Position numbers and translations under genes: made by a program. This document shows positions 7,265 through 14,037 of a stretch of 14,564 nucleotides of DNA, piece by piece (the stretch's first letter is position 1; each line of letters opens with the position of its first letter). The notes below the pieces were generated by a model, which was not told where the DNA came from, searched no databases, and worked only from the letters and a program-made list of their open reading frames with translations. Origin of the DNA: Irpex lacteus (lineage: Eukaryota > Basidiomycota > Agaricomycetes > Polyporales > Irpicaceae). The stretch spans positions 1 through 14,564 of the forward strand of contig MQVO02000210.1 in NCBI GenBank assembly GCA_001986395.2, given 5' to 3'.

Positions 7265-7869
7265 ATAAATCTACTTGTTTCAGGGTTCCCATACTCACTC
7301 CCATGTAAGGGGGGAAAGCATATAAACTAACTCATAATGCTATTAGTATTATACATCATATAATATTACATTATTTTTCAAGCCCTTCAGGCCCTATGTG
7401 TATCGCTGGTATCGTATAGAATTTAAAACAGTGTAATATTTTCAATCGTTTTACCCTGCATCATTATATAATCCTCAGAATGATGTGTTGCTTGCTCACA
7501 CTGATAAGCGTTGGATGCTCTACTTATGGCCTTCTCAGTAGAAACACCCTAATATAGTGCATGATTACGAGTACGCGATTTACAAGCCTCATACTACACC
7601 ACCTGTATTAATAACGGTCTTCATACCTCCATATTGGCGATAGAACATATCACAGTCATAAATTACAATTATCATCACAGGACATCTTAGCTTGCCTGCA
7701 TATACTCAACCCTAATAGTAATAGCTTGGAATAGTATACATATAGTACTAGGAGGTTATAGTACGCAGGGGCCTTGAATAGATAAAAATAGTTATTATTT
7801 CTATCATTATTCGCCTAATCGTCAATAGAAATAATCCTTGCGAGTTCAGCATTTGTTTTATTAATACTA
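7265..7869. other. Region of balanced base composition, nothing recognised
   Basis: About 600 bases with clearly higher GC than the surrounding DNA and no ATG-initiated frame of useful length on either strand. Many TAG and TATA-type words are present. On the minus strand one frame stays open for about 60 codons if TGA is Trp, but it matches no family I know. The texture suggests decayed coding or rRNA-type DNA, but I cannot assign it. Confidence 0.35.
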
Positions 7870-7950
7870 CCCCCAAAAAACTAATTATTTCATCCGCAAT
7901 TATTAAAATTTAATTTAATTAAATTTTAATTAGAGCCTAGTTTTTTTAGG
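7870..7950. repeat. Composite (nested) hairpin element
   Basis: The outer arms CCCCCAAAAAACTAATTATTTC and CCTAGTTTTTTTAGG enclose ATCCGCAATT plus the 29-base inner palindrome (7902-7930; 14-base arms, loop T) and AGAG. It is nearly identical over about 75 bases to the copy at 13592-13672. The right end abuts the rRNA-like CACCTCCT text of the minus strand. Confidence 0.85.
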
Positions 7951-8060
7951 AGGTGATACCTAGCTCTTGTGCTGCCGATGTTATAGAATAACTAATATAT
8001 GTTTCTCCTTGTGCAACGACCCTTGTCCCAGTCTTTTATTAGACAAAGTTAGGGTGTAGC
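7948..8060 (-). pseudogene. Possible 3' end fragment of the small-subunit rRNA
   Basis: On the minus strand, GACTGGGACAAGGGTCGT followed by TGCACAAGG resembles the conserved 3' strand of helix 44 in 16S-type rRNA (GACTGGGGTGAAGTCGTAACAAGG). Some 45 bases later TATCACCTCC resembles the terminal GGATCACCTCC. The hairpin 45 sequence expected between them (GGTGAACC type) is not visible and the spacing is too long by about 25 bases, so this would be a diverged or inactive piece rather than the working rns 3' end. An alternative is a short chance open frame over the same bases. Confidence is limited. Confidence 0.35.
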
Positions 8061-8183
8061 CAAGGTATCCATTCATTATGCCCTGTTTTAACTTAAATAC
8101 CCTTGTCTATTACTATAATAATTTAAAAATCAGGGGGTTTTGATAAGTTAAAGACCAACTAAGATAATTTAAATCGTTTAAAT

Positions 8184-8581
8184 CTAATCTTTTTTATTGT
8201 AACGTACCTCAATGCTCTCTGGATGTTTAATAATATAGTATATACCATATATAAGTTTAGTCATATATATATAAAACATCTGAGTAAATTGAAGCAAAGC
8301 AATAATTGGTAAAATTATATTAATAGGATATGGAAAAAGTAAGTGTTTCTTGAATAAAACTGCTAATGCAACGATACCCCTATTACTCTTAAAATTCTAG
8401 TAATAGGATGATTATAGTATCTTTCAATACTACCAGGTAAATCTGGGATGGAGTATGCTTGTTTAATACCTAATTTTAGGTTAATAATCCAAATTTTTAA
8501 TGGACTTTTAATTATTTTTATGTTATCCTTAACCCTCGCTAGATAACATAGAGGATAGGGTGATTTAAAATTTCTTTTCAT
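8184..8581 (-). pseudogene. Plasmid-type membrane ORF with one-base frameshift
   Basis: From ATG at 8581 the frame reads MKRNFKSPYPLCYLARVK and, later, AYSIPDLPGSIERYYNHPIT and RILRVIG, then would stop at 8363. In the next frame the sequence continues VALAVLFKKHLLFPYP and a long hydrophobic stretch IINILPIIALLQF-type into YIYMTKLIYGIYYIIKHPES, ending in TAG at 8184. The shift lies in a G-run at about 8380 (four G where five would join the frames into RVIGGI). Two membrane segments are likely. I recall similar LPGSIExYYNHPI...RVIGGI proteins among ORFs of linear plasmid origin in basidiomycete mitochondria; the function is unknown. It lies opposite in orientation to the polymerase relic. Confidence 0.55.
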
Positions 8582-8881
8582 TAAAATTTATATTAATAAA
8601 AATCTTTATGTTAAATTTAAATTTTTACCCTTTTTATATTTTTTTATTAAATAAAAAGGAAAATAGAGTGTATAAGTCAAATATTATATACTATATATAA
8701 TATTATAAACTAATATGTTTGATTCTTCTATTTATGTGTATTTTTAATTAAACTAACAAAAAGGGAATACTATTGTTTACTATTTATTGGCTATATAGAT
8801 TATGTAGATAATAATCTTTTTTATTTTACCATTATTATTTTAATTAAAAAAAAATTATAGGTTCCTAAGTCAACCTCCCCC
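8582..8881. other. Non-coding AT-rich spacer
   Basis: Upstream of the minus-strand plasmid ORF. Only A/T-rich text with short inverted repeats is seen, ending in a C-run and the hairpin at 8882. Confidence 0.4.
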
Positions 8882-8906
8882 CCTTTTTTTATTAAAAAAA
8901 AAAAGG
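8882..8906. repeat. GC-clamped T/A palindrome
   Basis: CCTTTTTTTATT followed by an A-run and GG, preceded by a C-run. A member of the T-run/A-run hairpin family, adjacent to an outer hairpin element. Confidence 0.7.
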
Positions 8907-8908
8907 AT

Positions 8909-8943
8909 AAAACTAATTATTTCTAATTACTAGTTTTTTGGGG
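8909..8943. repeat. Outer hairpin element, short form
   Basis: AAAACTAATTATTTC, TAATTA, then CTAGTTTTTTGGGG. The basic form of the outer unit with a short loop. The left clamp reads GGAT rather than CCCC and abuts the T/A palindrome at 8882-8906. Confidence 0.75.
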
Positions 8944-9551
8944 CTTGGAAATAAATTAAAATCAAAATTTTCTTAGGTATTTTTTATTAAATTTCTTTCT
9001 GTCTTTCCCGAGAAAGGTAACATTAACCGAAATTTGATGAATGTAACTTCTTTTATTGTGTTAAAAAAGTCTTTTGTTTTCCGATTTTAAAATTAAATTT
9101 TAATGTTTAAATTTCGATGGGCAAAGAGCAATAGTAAAAACGATCGCAATAAAATCATAGGTGGAATTCCTATGAGGAAAGACCCCAGCATTACCAGGTT
9201 CAGCTAAAGCCGTTTTGTATCATTTAAAAGCTTTCAGTACAACCACTGGTCATGAAATGATAACACAGAAATGTTAAGTTACAAAGTAATGGAGAATATG
9301 GAAATACTGTAGACAATAAATGACTCCCGCTTGAAATTTGTGGGGGACGTCCACTAATCAAGAACGATACTCAGGATTCTTCTTTCAAACTTCGCTTGTT
9401 ATAAATGGTACCCAGATTAATCAGTGTAAGATTAATTTTAATGATCAGAATTTTTATGGGAGTCAATATTATCGCCATTCGAGGGAATAAATAAAGGAAG
9501 TAAAAGTTACAAAGTAACAAACTTGTAACAGTCATATTCCAATTTTGTCTC
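8944..9551. other. Leader region of the reverse transcriptase gene
   Basis: About 600 bases of fairly balanced composition without a coding frame. It has several small hairpins (CTTTC/GAAAG at about 9003-9017, AAGAA/TTCTT at about 9360-9382) and TTCCG...GATGGGCAAA (9079-9125), which resembles 785-809. GAGGAAAGACC (9173) and ACAGAAATG (9266) are present. The stretch looks like structured RNA, possibly the non-coding part of the retroelement, but I find neither a group II 5' GUGYG end nor a domain V. Confidence 0.35.
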
Positions 9552-9703
9552 ATGAAAAAATCAATAATGTGACCTTTCTACCTAACCCTACAGGAATTAG
9601 CGATTAGAAACGGATTAAGTGTAGGTTTGTCATTCCTACAAACCCAGATCGATTTTCTAATCGAAAAAGATCTGCCATCATTGACCCAAGTGAAACCAGA
9701 TAT

Positions 9704-9759
9704 GGTACCGACTGCGTACATTATTAAAATTTAATTAAATTAAATTTTAATTAGGTACC
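9704..9759. mobile_element. Inner palindrome inserted between GGTACC direct repeats
   Basis: GGTACC at 9704-9709 and again at 9754-9759 flanks a 44-base insert made of GACTGCGTAC-type lead plus the 29-base palindrome at 9723-9751 (14-base arms, loop A). The insert breaks the reverse transcriptase frame between DMVP and NVRKF. Taking out 50 bases (insert plus one GGTACC) restores the exact codon phase. A 6-base target duplication is the simplest reading. Confidence 0.85.
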
Positions 9760-9849
9760 AAATGTAAGAAAATTCAAAGTACAAGTGTTGAGTGATTATC
9801 ATCCAATCTTTGCCAAATCCGGAATTAAGAAAAGAGAATTCCACCCAAC

Positions 9850-9890
9850 CCCCAAAAAACTAATTATTTCTAATTCCTAGTTTTTGTGGG
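9850..9890. mobile_element. Outer hairpin inserted in the reverse transcriptase gene
   Basis: CCCCAAAAAACTAATTATTTC then TAATTCCTAGTTTTTGTGGG. It is the short form of the outer unit and interrupts the frame between REFHP and FVQEP. Removing 41 bases restores the phase and gives HPTFVQEP. One G-T difference (TTTTTGTGGG) marks this copy. No clear direct repeat beyond a few bases can be seen. Confidence 0.85.
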
Positions 9891-11927
9891 ATTTGTTCAG
9901 GAACCCTATACAAATAGAACTATTAATAGATTTATTAATCATCAAATCCAAAGATTGATTAAGTATAGAAACAATCCAGGAGCATTTTGGGCAGTAAGTA
10001 AACATCTGTTAGCTTCACCCACCTTCCAAGTGGCCTGTTTCCATCACGTGTTTACTAATTGGCATAGAAAGATGCCTTATTACAAAGTAATGATAATCAT
10101 GAAAAAAGTAATAGCTCTAACAGAACAAATCATCAGAGGTCAAACTCCACCGATAAGTTTCAAAAGACTATTTATACCAAAAGGGAACGGTAAATCCAGA
10201 CCCTTAGAAATTCCAGCTCCAGAATGGAGAGTAGTTCTTCATTCAATCAACATTCTTATGACAGTGTTCTTCACGCCTTACCAAAGTCCCAATCAACACG
10301 GATTCTGGCCCGGAAGAGGAACAGACACAGCATGGAAACAAATCCATTCTGAGGTCTTGGGTAACGCCAACATCTACGAATTTGATTTGGAAGCTTTTTT
10401 TGATAGAATCAATCTAACATATATAGATCAAATCCTTGAATCCATTAATTTACATCCAACCATGCGTAAAATAATAGACACTCTAAATAGAAGTTTACCC
10501 ATCTCCGGAGGAAAACTACCTCAGGATTGGGAAAGTGAACAAGAACATTTAGAAGATGTAATCTATTATTACACCAAGTTTAGAATAAGTCTAAACAATA
10601 CTTTAAGTATTTGGTTGGCAAGACTTTACTATGAATATAAACTAATTGACAATCCTCAACTATGTGAATTTGAATATCTTAGAGGAGTACCACAAGGATC
10701 TCCCTTGTCTCCCTTCTGGCAAGTATAGCATTACATCCAACCTTGCTAAAAGCACCCTCCATAGTGCAATATGCGGATGATGGAATAATATACGATACCA
10801 CAAATCCCTTTCAGTATTTAACCTTTTCCCCCCCCGAAAGTGGGATCTAAGTAAATGCAGAGAAAAGTAAATGGATAATAAAGGAAGGAGAGTGGTTAAG
10901 CAGTTTAAAATTTCTAGTAAAAAGATATATCCCGGCGGGGTTTGACAAAGAAGTAGCAATGCAAACCATGAGTCAGGATGGTATTTTAAAAAATCCACCC
11001 GTACCCCGCACGAATTTATTTTTGAAGATTACAAACTAATCCAAGAAGCAGTCGAATACGATGTAGCCAAAGAAGCGAAATTCAGACCGAGTGGAACACC
11101 CGAAACTACACCTGACAGCTTCCAAGAATGGTTCCAAAGTAAATACTTTGGTTTCGTAACTTCTAGAATATATATAGGTTCCATGTCCATAGAGGACATA
11201 ACTCAGGATTTCTCGTATACCTATGCCCCTTTAAGCTGGAGCGATCTGGATCAAAAAGAACAGGTCACAGATATAACGGAAAATTGGAAAATATCACCAT
11301 AGATATTTACAATAGTACAAGTATAGCAGTGAAAGCTCTACTATTAAATGTATTATACCTACAAAGAAATACCTCTAACCCAATTTCATCTGGAATCAAA
11401 TTAACAAAACCTTGGTTCACGCCTTACAGAAAGTATTCCACTTCAGTAAGACAAAATATGAAAGTACCCTCATACCCAATCTGGAAATCTATCACAATAT
11501 TGATAAGTTTATTATTAGGAATAATCTTCGCAATGTTCTTGATTACTATGTAATAGGAGAAAGCGACTCAATCCTTACATGGTTCATGAAAAGCCACGGA
11601 TACATTAATCCAAGCATAAGTGAACCCACTCCAATTCCATATAACTTCGGATTAACCGAGTATATTGAAAGACCTCCATTTAAACCAATAACTTTCAAAG
11701 AAAGTATTGGTTTAAATGTAGTAATCTATCTGGGATGTAATTTTGATGTAATAGTAACCTTCGTAATTAATAACGTATATATTTCAGATATAGTGTATAT
11801 CGGACTAATCTAGATTAGTAGATTCATATGCCAAGACTGGAAAGGTTAAGGTGTACCGTGAACAACACCACTCGTTTGCTGACTCCAATGAGGTCTAAAT
11901 CCATTAGATCTAATTCCATAAAGATAA

Positions 11928-12354
11928 TTGAGGGCCGAACCCCTCCAGATTTTAGAGTATAACCAAAGAGGAAATAGCAATATTTCGGGGACGGGAGATA
12001 GTGGAACAGAACTTCGTTCTGGGAATGCGGGGGTCTTTCTCAATAATGAATCTCACATTATAGAAGATTTGACTTCTATGAGTTTGGAGAGAATTAATGA
12101 TAAAGTAAATAAAATAAGATAAAATAATAAATCTTTATATTTTACTATTATTTTTACTATTATTTTTTATTCTTTTTCTCCTTTTGTATTCTTCTTAGCT
12201 GAGTATTCTAATATTATATTAATTTGTACTTTAAATACTGTATTACTTATGGTATCTTAATTAAATAGTACTTATTTAGCAGCCATGTTATTAAATTATA
12301 ATTTCTTACAATACAATTTACTATTTTTCTTAAAAAAAAAAATTAAAATTAATC
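11928..12354 (+). pseudogene. Possible plasmid-type ORF remnant with hydrophobic tail
   Basis: A frame open from 11928 to TAA at 12120 includes TGDSGTELRSGNAGVFLNNE and HIIEDLTSMSLERINDKVNK. The same frame continues after the stop with two hydrophobic stretches (SLYFTIIFTIIFYSFSPFVF, then SNIILICTLNTVLLMV) to a TAA at 12255, and LNYNFLQYNLLFFLKKK up to 12354. A soluble, asparagine-rich part followed by membrane segments fits the plasmid-type ORFs at 6556-7252 and 8184-8581, and it could be the detached C-terminal part of one of them. I do not recognise a domain. CAGAAC-TTC-GTTCTG at about 12007 forms a tight hairpin in the coding text. Confidence 0.35.
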
Positions 12355-12434
12355 AGAAAATAAAAAAGTATAAAAGAATATATAATTGCTGTATACTCCA
12401 CTATACTAAAAAATTAAAGTTATATAAATTATAA

Positions 12435-12507
12435 GGGGAAATATGATAATTGGTAATCGGTTATACTTGCAATATAAAATATGATAGTTCGAATCTATCT
12501 TTCTCCA
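12435..12507 (+). tRNA. trnA(ugc): tRNA-Ala (anticodon UGC)
   Basis: The acceptor GGGGAAA pairs with TTTCTCC with one G-U. The anticodon stem TTATA/TATAA is perfect around CTTGCAA, giving UGC for GCN codons. The T arm GATAG-TTCGAAT-CTATC is intact. It is the first of three closely spaced plus-strand tRNAs leading to atp8. Confidence 0.9.
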
Positions 12508-12669
12508 AATAAAAAATTTTAAAAAATAAAATTAATCAACACATTCTTAAACTCTATGCCTCTCAACTTTTATTCTTTAGAAAAAAATAAAATTAATATT
12601 ATATATCTTTTTATTATATTAAAAAAAGGATTAAAAAAGGATAGAGTCTAAAAAGGGGGGGTGAATGTA

Positions 12670-12740
12670 GCCTGGATAGCTTAACGGTAAAGCACTAAAT
12701 TGAAGCCTTAGTGAAGGGAGTTCGATTCTCTCTCTGGGCA
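12670..12740 (+). tRNA. trnF(gaa): tRNA-Phe (anticodon GAA)
   Basis: The acceptor GCCTGGA pairs with TCTGGGC with two G-U pairs. The anticodon stem CACTAA/TTAGTG surrounds ATTGAAGCC; with standard numbering U33 is followed by GAA. The base pair closing the loop is A-C, a small irregularity. The T arm GGGAG-TTCGATT-CTCTC is intact. Confidence 0.88.
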
Positions 12741-12849
12741 TAAAATAAATAATAGTAAATCTTTTTATGTTATTTTTATATGATTATACTTTTTTTAATT
12801 CACAAATGTGCCCCTTTTTCCTTTAATTAATTAAATAAAGACTCCCCCC

Positions 12850-12872
12850 CCTTTTTTTTAATAAAAAAAAGG
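12850..12872. repeat. GC-clamped T/A palindrome
   Basis: A C-run, TTTTTTTT, AATA, AAAAAAAA, GG. A member of the T-run/A-run hairpin family. It abuts the hairpin element at 12873, just as the copy at 8882 abuts the element at 8909. Confidence 0.7.
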
Positions 12873-12939
12873 AAAAAACTAGGACCCAGCCCACAAAGTG
12901 GATTGGATTGTGGACAGAAATAATTAGTTTTTTTGGGGG
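12873..12939. repeat. Outer hairpin element with GC loop, inverted orientation
   Basis: AAAAAACTAGGACCCAGCCC at the left and AGAAATAATTAGTTTTTTTGGGGG at the right. Read on the minus strand it has the order of the other copies, and its loop (GTCCACAATCCAATCCAC, then TTTGTGGGCTGGG) is a shortened form of the loop at 2381-2481. Confidence 0.8.
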
Positions 12940-12970
12940 TGTAATTAAAAAAGTATTAAATATTATTTAA

Positions 12971-13043
12971 GCCGGAATAGTTTAATTGGTTAAAATAAAT
13001 TCCTTGTAAGAATTAGTAATTGGTTCGATTCCAATTTCTGGCT
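12971..13043 (+). tRNA. trnT(ugu): tRNA-Thr (anticodon UGU)
   Basis: The acceptor GCCGGAA pairs with TTCTGGC with one G-U. The anticodon stem AATTC/GAATT is perfect around CTTGTAA, giving UGU for ACN codons. The T arm ATTGG-TTCGATT-CCAAT is intact. Confidence 0.92.
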
Positions 13044-13308
13044 CCATTTTACCTAAAAAAAAATAAACTTTAAATTAGTAATGTATTATTAACATAAGAG
13101 AAAAGAAAAAATTACTTTTCTTTTTCTCTTAGATTAAGAACTTATTTATATAAAAATAAAAAGTAATAATATCCTTTTTTATTTAATTAAAAAAAGAATA
13201 CAAAGGGAAAAAAGACAAACATATACCCGTAACTGATAAGATTTGGTAGAAATCTAAATTCTTAGAAAATCCTAACTTTAAATAATATATAGTATTTTAA
13301 TTTACTAT

Positions 13309-13348
13309 CCCCAAAAAACTAATTATTTCTAATTCCTAGTTTTTTTGG
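13309..13348. repeat. Outer hairpin element, short form
   Basis: CCCCAAAAAACTAATTATTT then CTAATTCCTAGTTTTTTTGG. It is almost identical to the copies at 9850-9890 and 8909-8943. Confidence 0.85.
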
Positions 13349-13550
13349 ATTATTGTTTAATTTACCTAAACATATTAATAATATAATAATTTTAGTTTTA
13401 TATTAGTGTTTAAATTCTATGTTATATATACTCATTTTTAGTATGTTTGGAAGATATTATTTTTCTTAGTCTCCTTTTTATAATACTTTTTATAGACTTT
13501 TTTTATTAAATAAGGCAAGTTAAAACATCCTCTATCCTCCCCTTTTTAAG

Positions 13551-13580
13551 CCTTTTTTATATTAATTTTATAAAAAAAGG
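13551..13580. repeat. GC-clamped T/A palindrome
   Basis: CCTTTTTTATATTAA then TTTTATAAAAAAAGG. A member of the T-run/A-run hairpin family, again a few bases before a nested hairpin element. Confidence 0.65.
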
Positions 13581-13591
13581 GAAAAAAGGAT

Positions 13592-13672
13592 CCCCCAAAA
13601 AACTAATTATTTCATCCGCAATTATTAAAATTTAATTTAATTAAATTTTAATTAGAGCCTAGTTTTTTTGGG
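13592..13672. repeat. Composite (nested) hairpin element
   Basis: The outer arms CCCCCAAAAAACTAATTATTTC and CCTAGTTTTTTTGGG enclose ATCCGCAATT, the 29-base inner palindrome (13624-13652, loop T) and AGAG. It is the cleanest composite copy, with both clamps present, and nearly identical to 7870-7950. Confidence 0.9.
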
Positions 13673-13764
13673 CTGGGATGGGGTATTGTGTGAATAGGAA
13701 AGAAATAAAAGGCAAAAAAAGGGTAATAATATAAAATAGGATAAGTTATTTTTAATATTTATAT

Positions 13765-13912
13765 ATGCCTCAATTAATACCATTTCATTTTGTGAATGAA
13801 TTTACAGTTACAATTTTAGGTTTAGGTTTATTAGTAGTTTTTAGTTTCTTATTACTTTTTACCTTCAACTTTAAGTAACCATTTAATAAGAAAATTCTTT
13901 ACAGTTTTATAA
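13765..13912 (+). CDS. atp8: ATP synthase subunit 8, one-base frameshift
   Basis: Atp8 is a small single-span membrane subunit of the ATP synthase Fo part in the inner membrane. ATG at 13765 begins MPQLIPFHFVNEF, the family signature, followed by one hydrophobic helix (TVTILGLGLLVVFSFLLL). As written, the frame ends at TAA 13876 after 37 residues. In the next frame the sequence continues LPSTLSNHLIRKFFTVL to TAA at 13910, matching the usual C-terminal pattern LPxxxxxxxxRxFxxxL. The switch lies in TTTTT at 13856-13860; with four T the protein is exactly 48 residues, the normal fungal length, with Pro at position 33 as usual. So this is one extra T, either an assembly error or a recent lesion. 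Confidence 0.85.
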
Positions 13913-13947
13913 TCGGTAAAATAAAATAAATAATTTTTGTCCACCCA

Positions 13948-14037
13948 CCCAAAAAACTAATTATTTATAGCCGCGTCCACGCCCACCCCAGCCCACTTTG
14001 TGGATTGTGGAGTGGAGCGGAGCTTAGTTTTTTTGGG
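13948..14037. repeat. Outer hairpin element with GC-rich loop
   Basis: CCCAAAAAACTAATTATTTA at the left and CTTAGTTTTTTTGGG at the right enclose about 55 GC-rich bases: GCCGCGTCCACGCCCACC, then CCCACTTTGTGGATTGTGG and AGTGGAGCGGAG. The loop shares CCCACTTTGTGG with the loops at 2381 and 12873 but differs in the rest. Confidence 0.8.

Larger units (their letters stand above)
9552..11813 (+). pseudogene. Reverse transcriptase gene, interrupted by two hairpin elements
   Basis: An RNA-templated DNA polymerase of group II/retroplasmid type. It starts MKKSIM at 9552; TGA at 9570 is read as Trp. The N-terminal part runs to DMVP at 9709, then continues NVRKFKVQVLSDYHP after a 50-base insertion and FVQEPYTNRTINRF after a 41-base insertion. 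RT blocks follow in order: RLFIPKGNGKSRPLEIPAP (10168), HGFWPGRGTDTAW, EFDLEAFFDRI (10378, motif A), RGVPQGSPLSP (10681, motif B), QYADDGIIY (10767, motif C with both aspartates), VNAEKSKW and LKFLVKRY. A C-terminal extension of roughly 250 codons has no family I recognise. Lesions: one-base losses near 10716, 10990, 11287 and 11430, and a TAA at 10848. No HNH domain is seen. The catalytic residues are all present. Confidence 0.85.
13044..13764. other. Repeat-rich spacer between trnT and atp8
   Basis: No gene is seen in about 720 bases. It contains an outer hairpin element (13309-13348), a T/A palindrome (13551-13580) and a composite nested element (13592-13672), with AT-rich text between them. 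AAGAGAAAAAGAAAA and TTTTCTTTTTCTCTT (about 13098-13130) form another long inverted repeat. Confidence 0.5.

Noticed and set aside
7560..7620. Minus-strand AATCGCGTACTCGTAATCATG, similar to a conserved small rRNA stretch
   Set aside because: It lies on the wrong side of the rRNA-like 3' end for a colinear gene and the flanks do not match; probably chance.
7265..7869. Hidden coding region or CRISPR-like array
   Set aside because: No regular spacer-repeat periodicity is seen and frames are broken on both strands.
9173..9275. Possible mitochondrial RNase P RNA (GAGGAAAGACC and ACAGAAATG resemble conserved regions I and V)
   Set aside because: The central U of GGAAAGUC is replaced and I could not build a convincing P4 or P1 pairing; two short words are too little. 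A covariance search would settle it.
9371..9553. Minus-strand frame of 60 codons
   Set aside because: No recognisable product, and it overlaps the leader and start of the reverse transcriptase; probably chance.
10660..10998. Minus-strand frame of 112 codons
   Set aside because: Antisense to reverse transcriptase motifs B to E, which are clearly coded on the plus strand.
11814..11930. Group II intron domain V/VI after the reverse transcriptase ORF
   Set aside because: GGTGTACCGTGAACAACACC can form a small hairpin, but the domain V consensus (AGC triad, GAAA loop, AC bulge) is not present.
11846..12043. Minus-strand frame of 65 codons
   Set aside because: Overlaps the plus-strand frame at 11928; no family resemblance and a proline/serine-rich composition typical of chance antisense frames.
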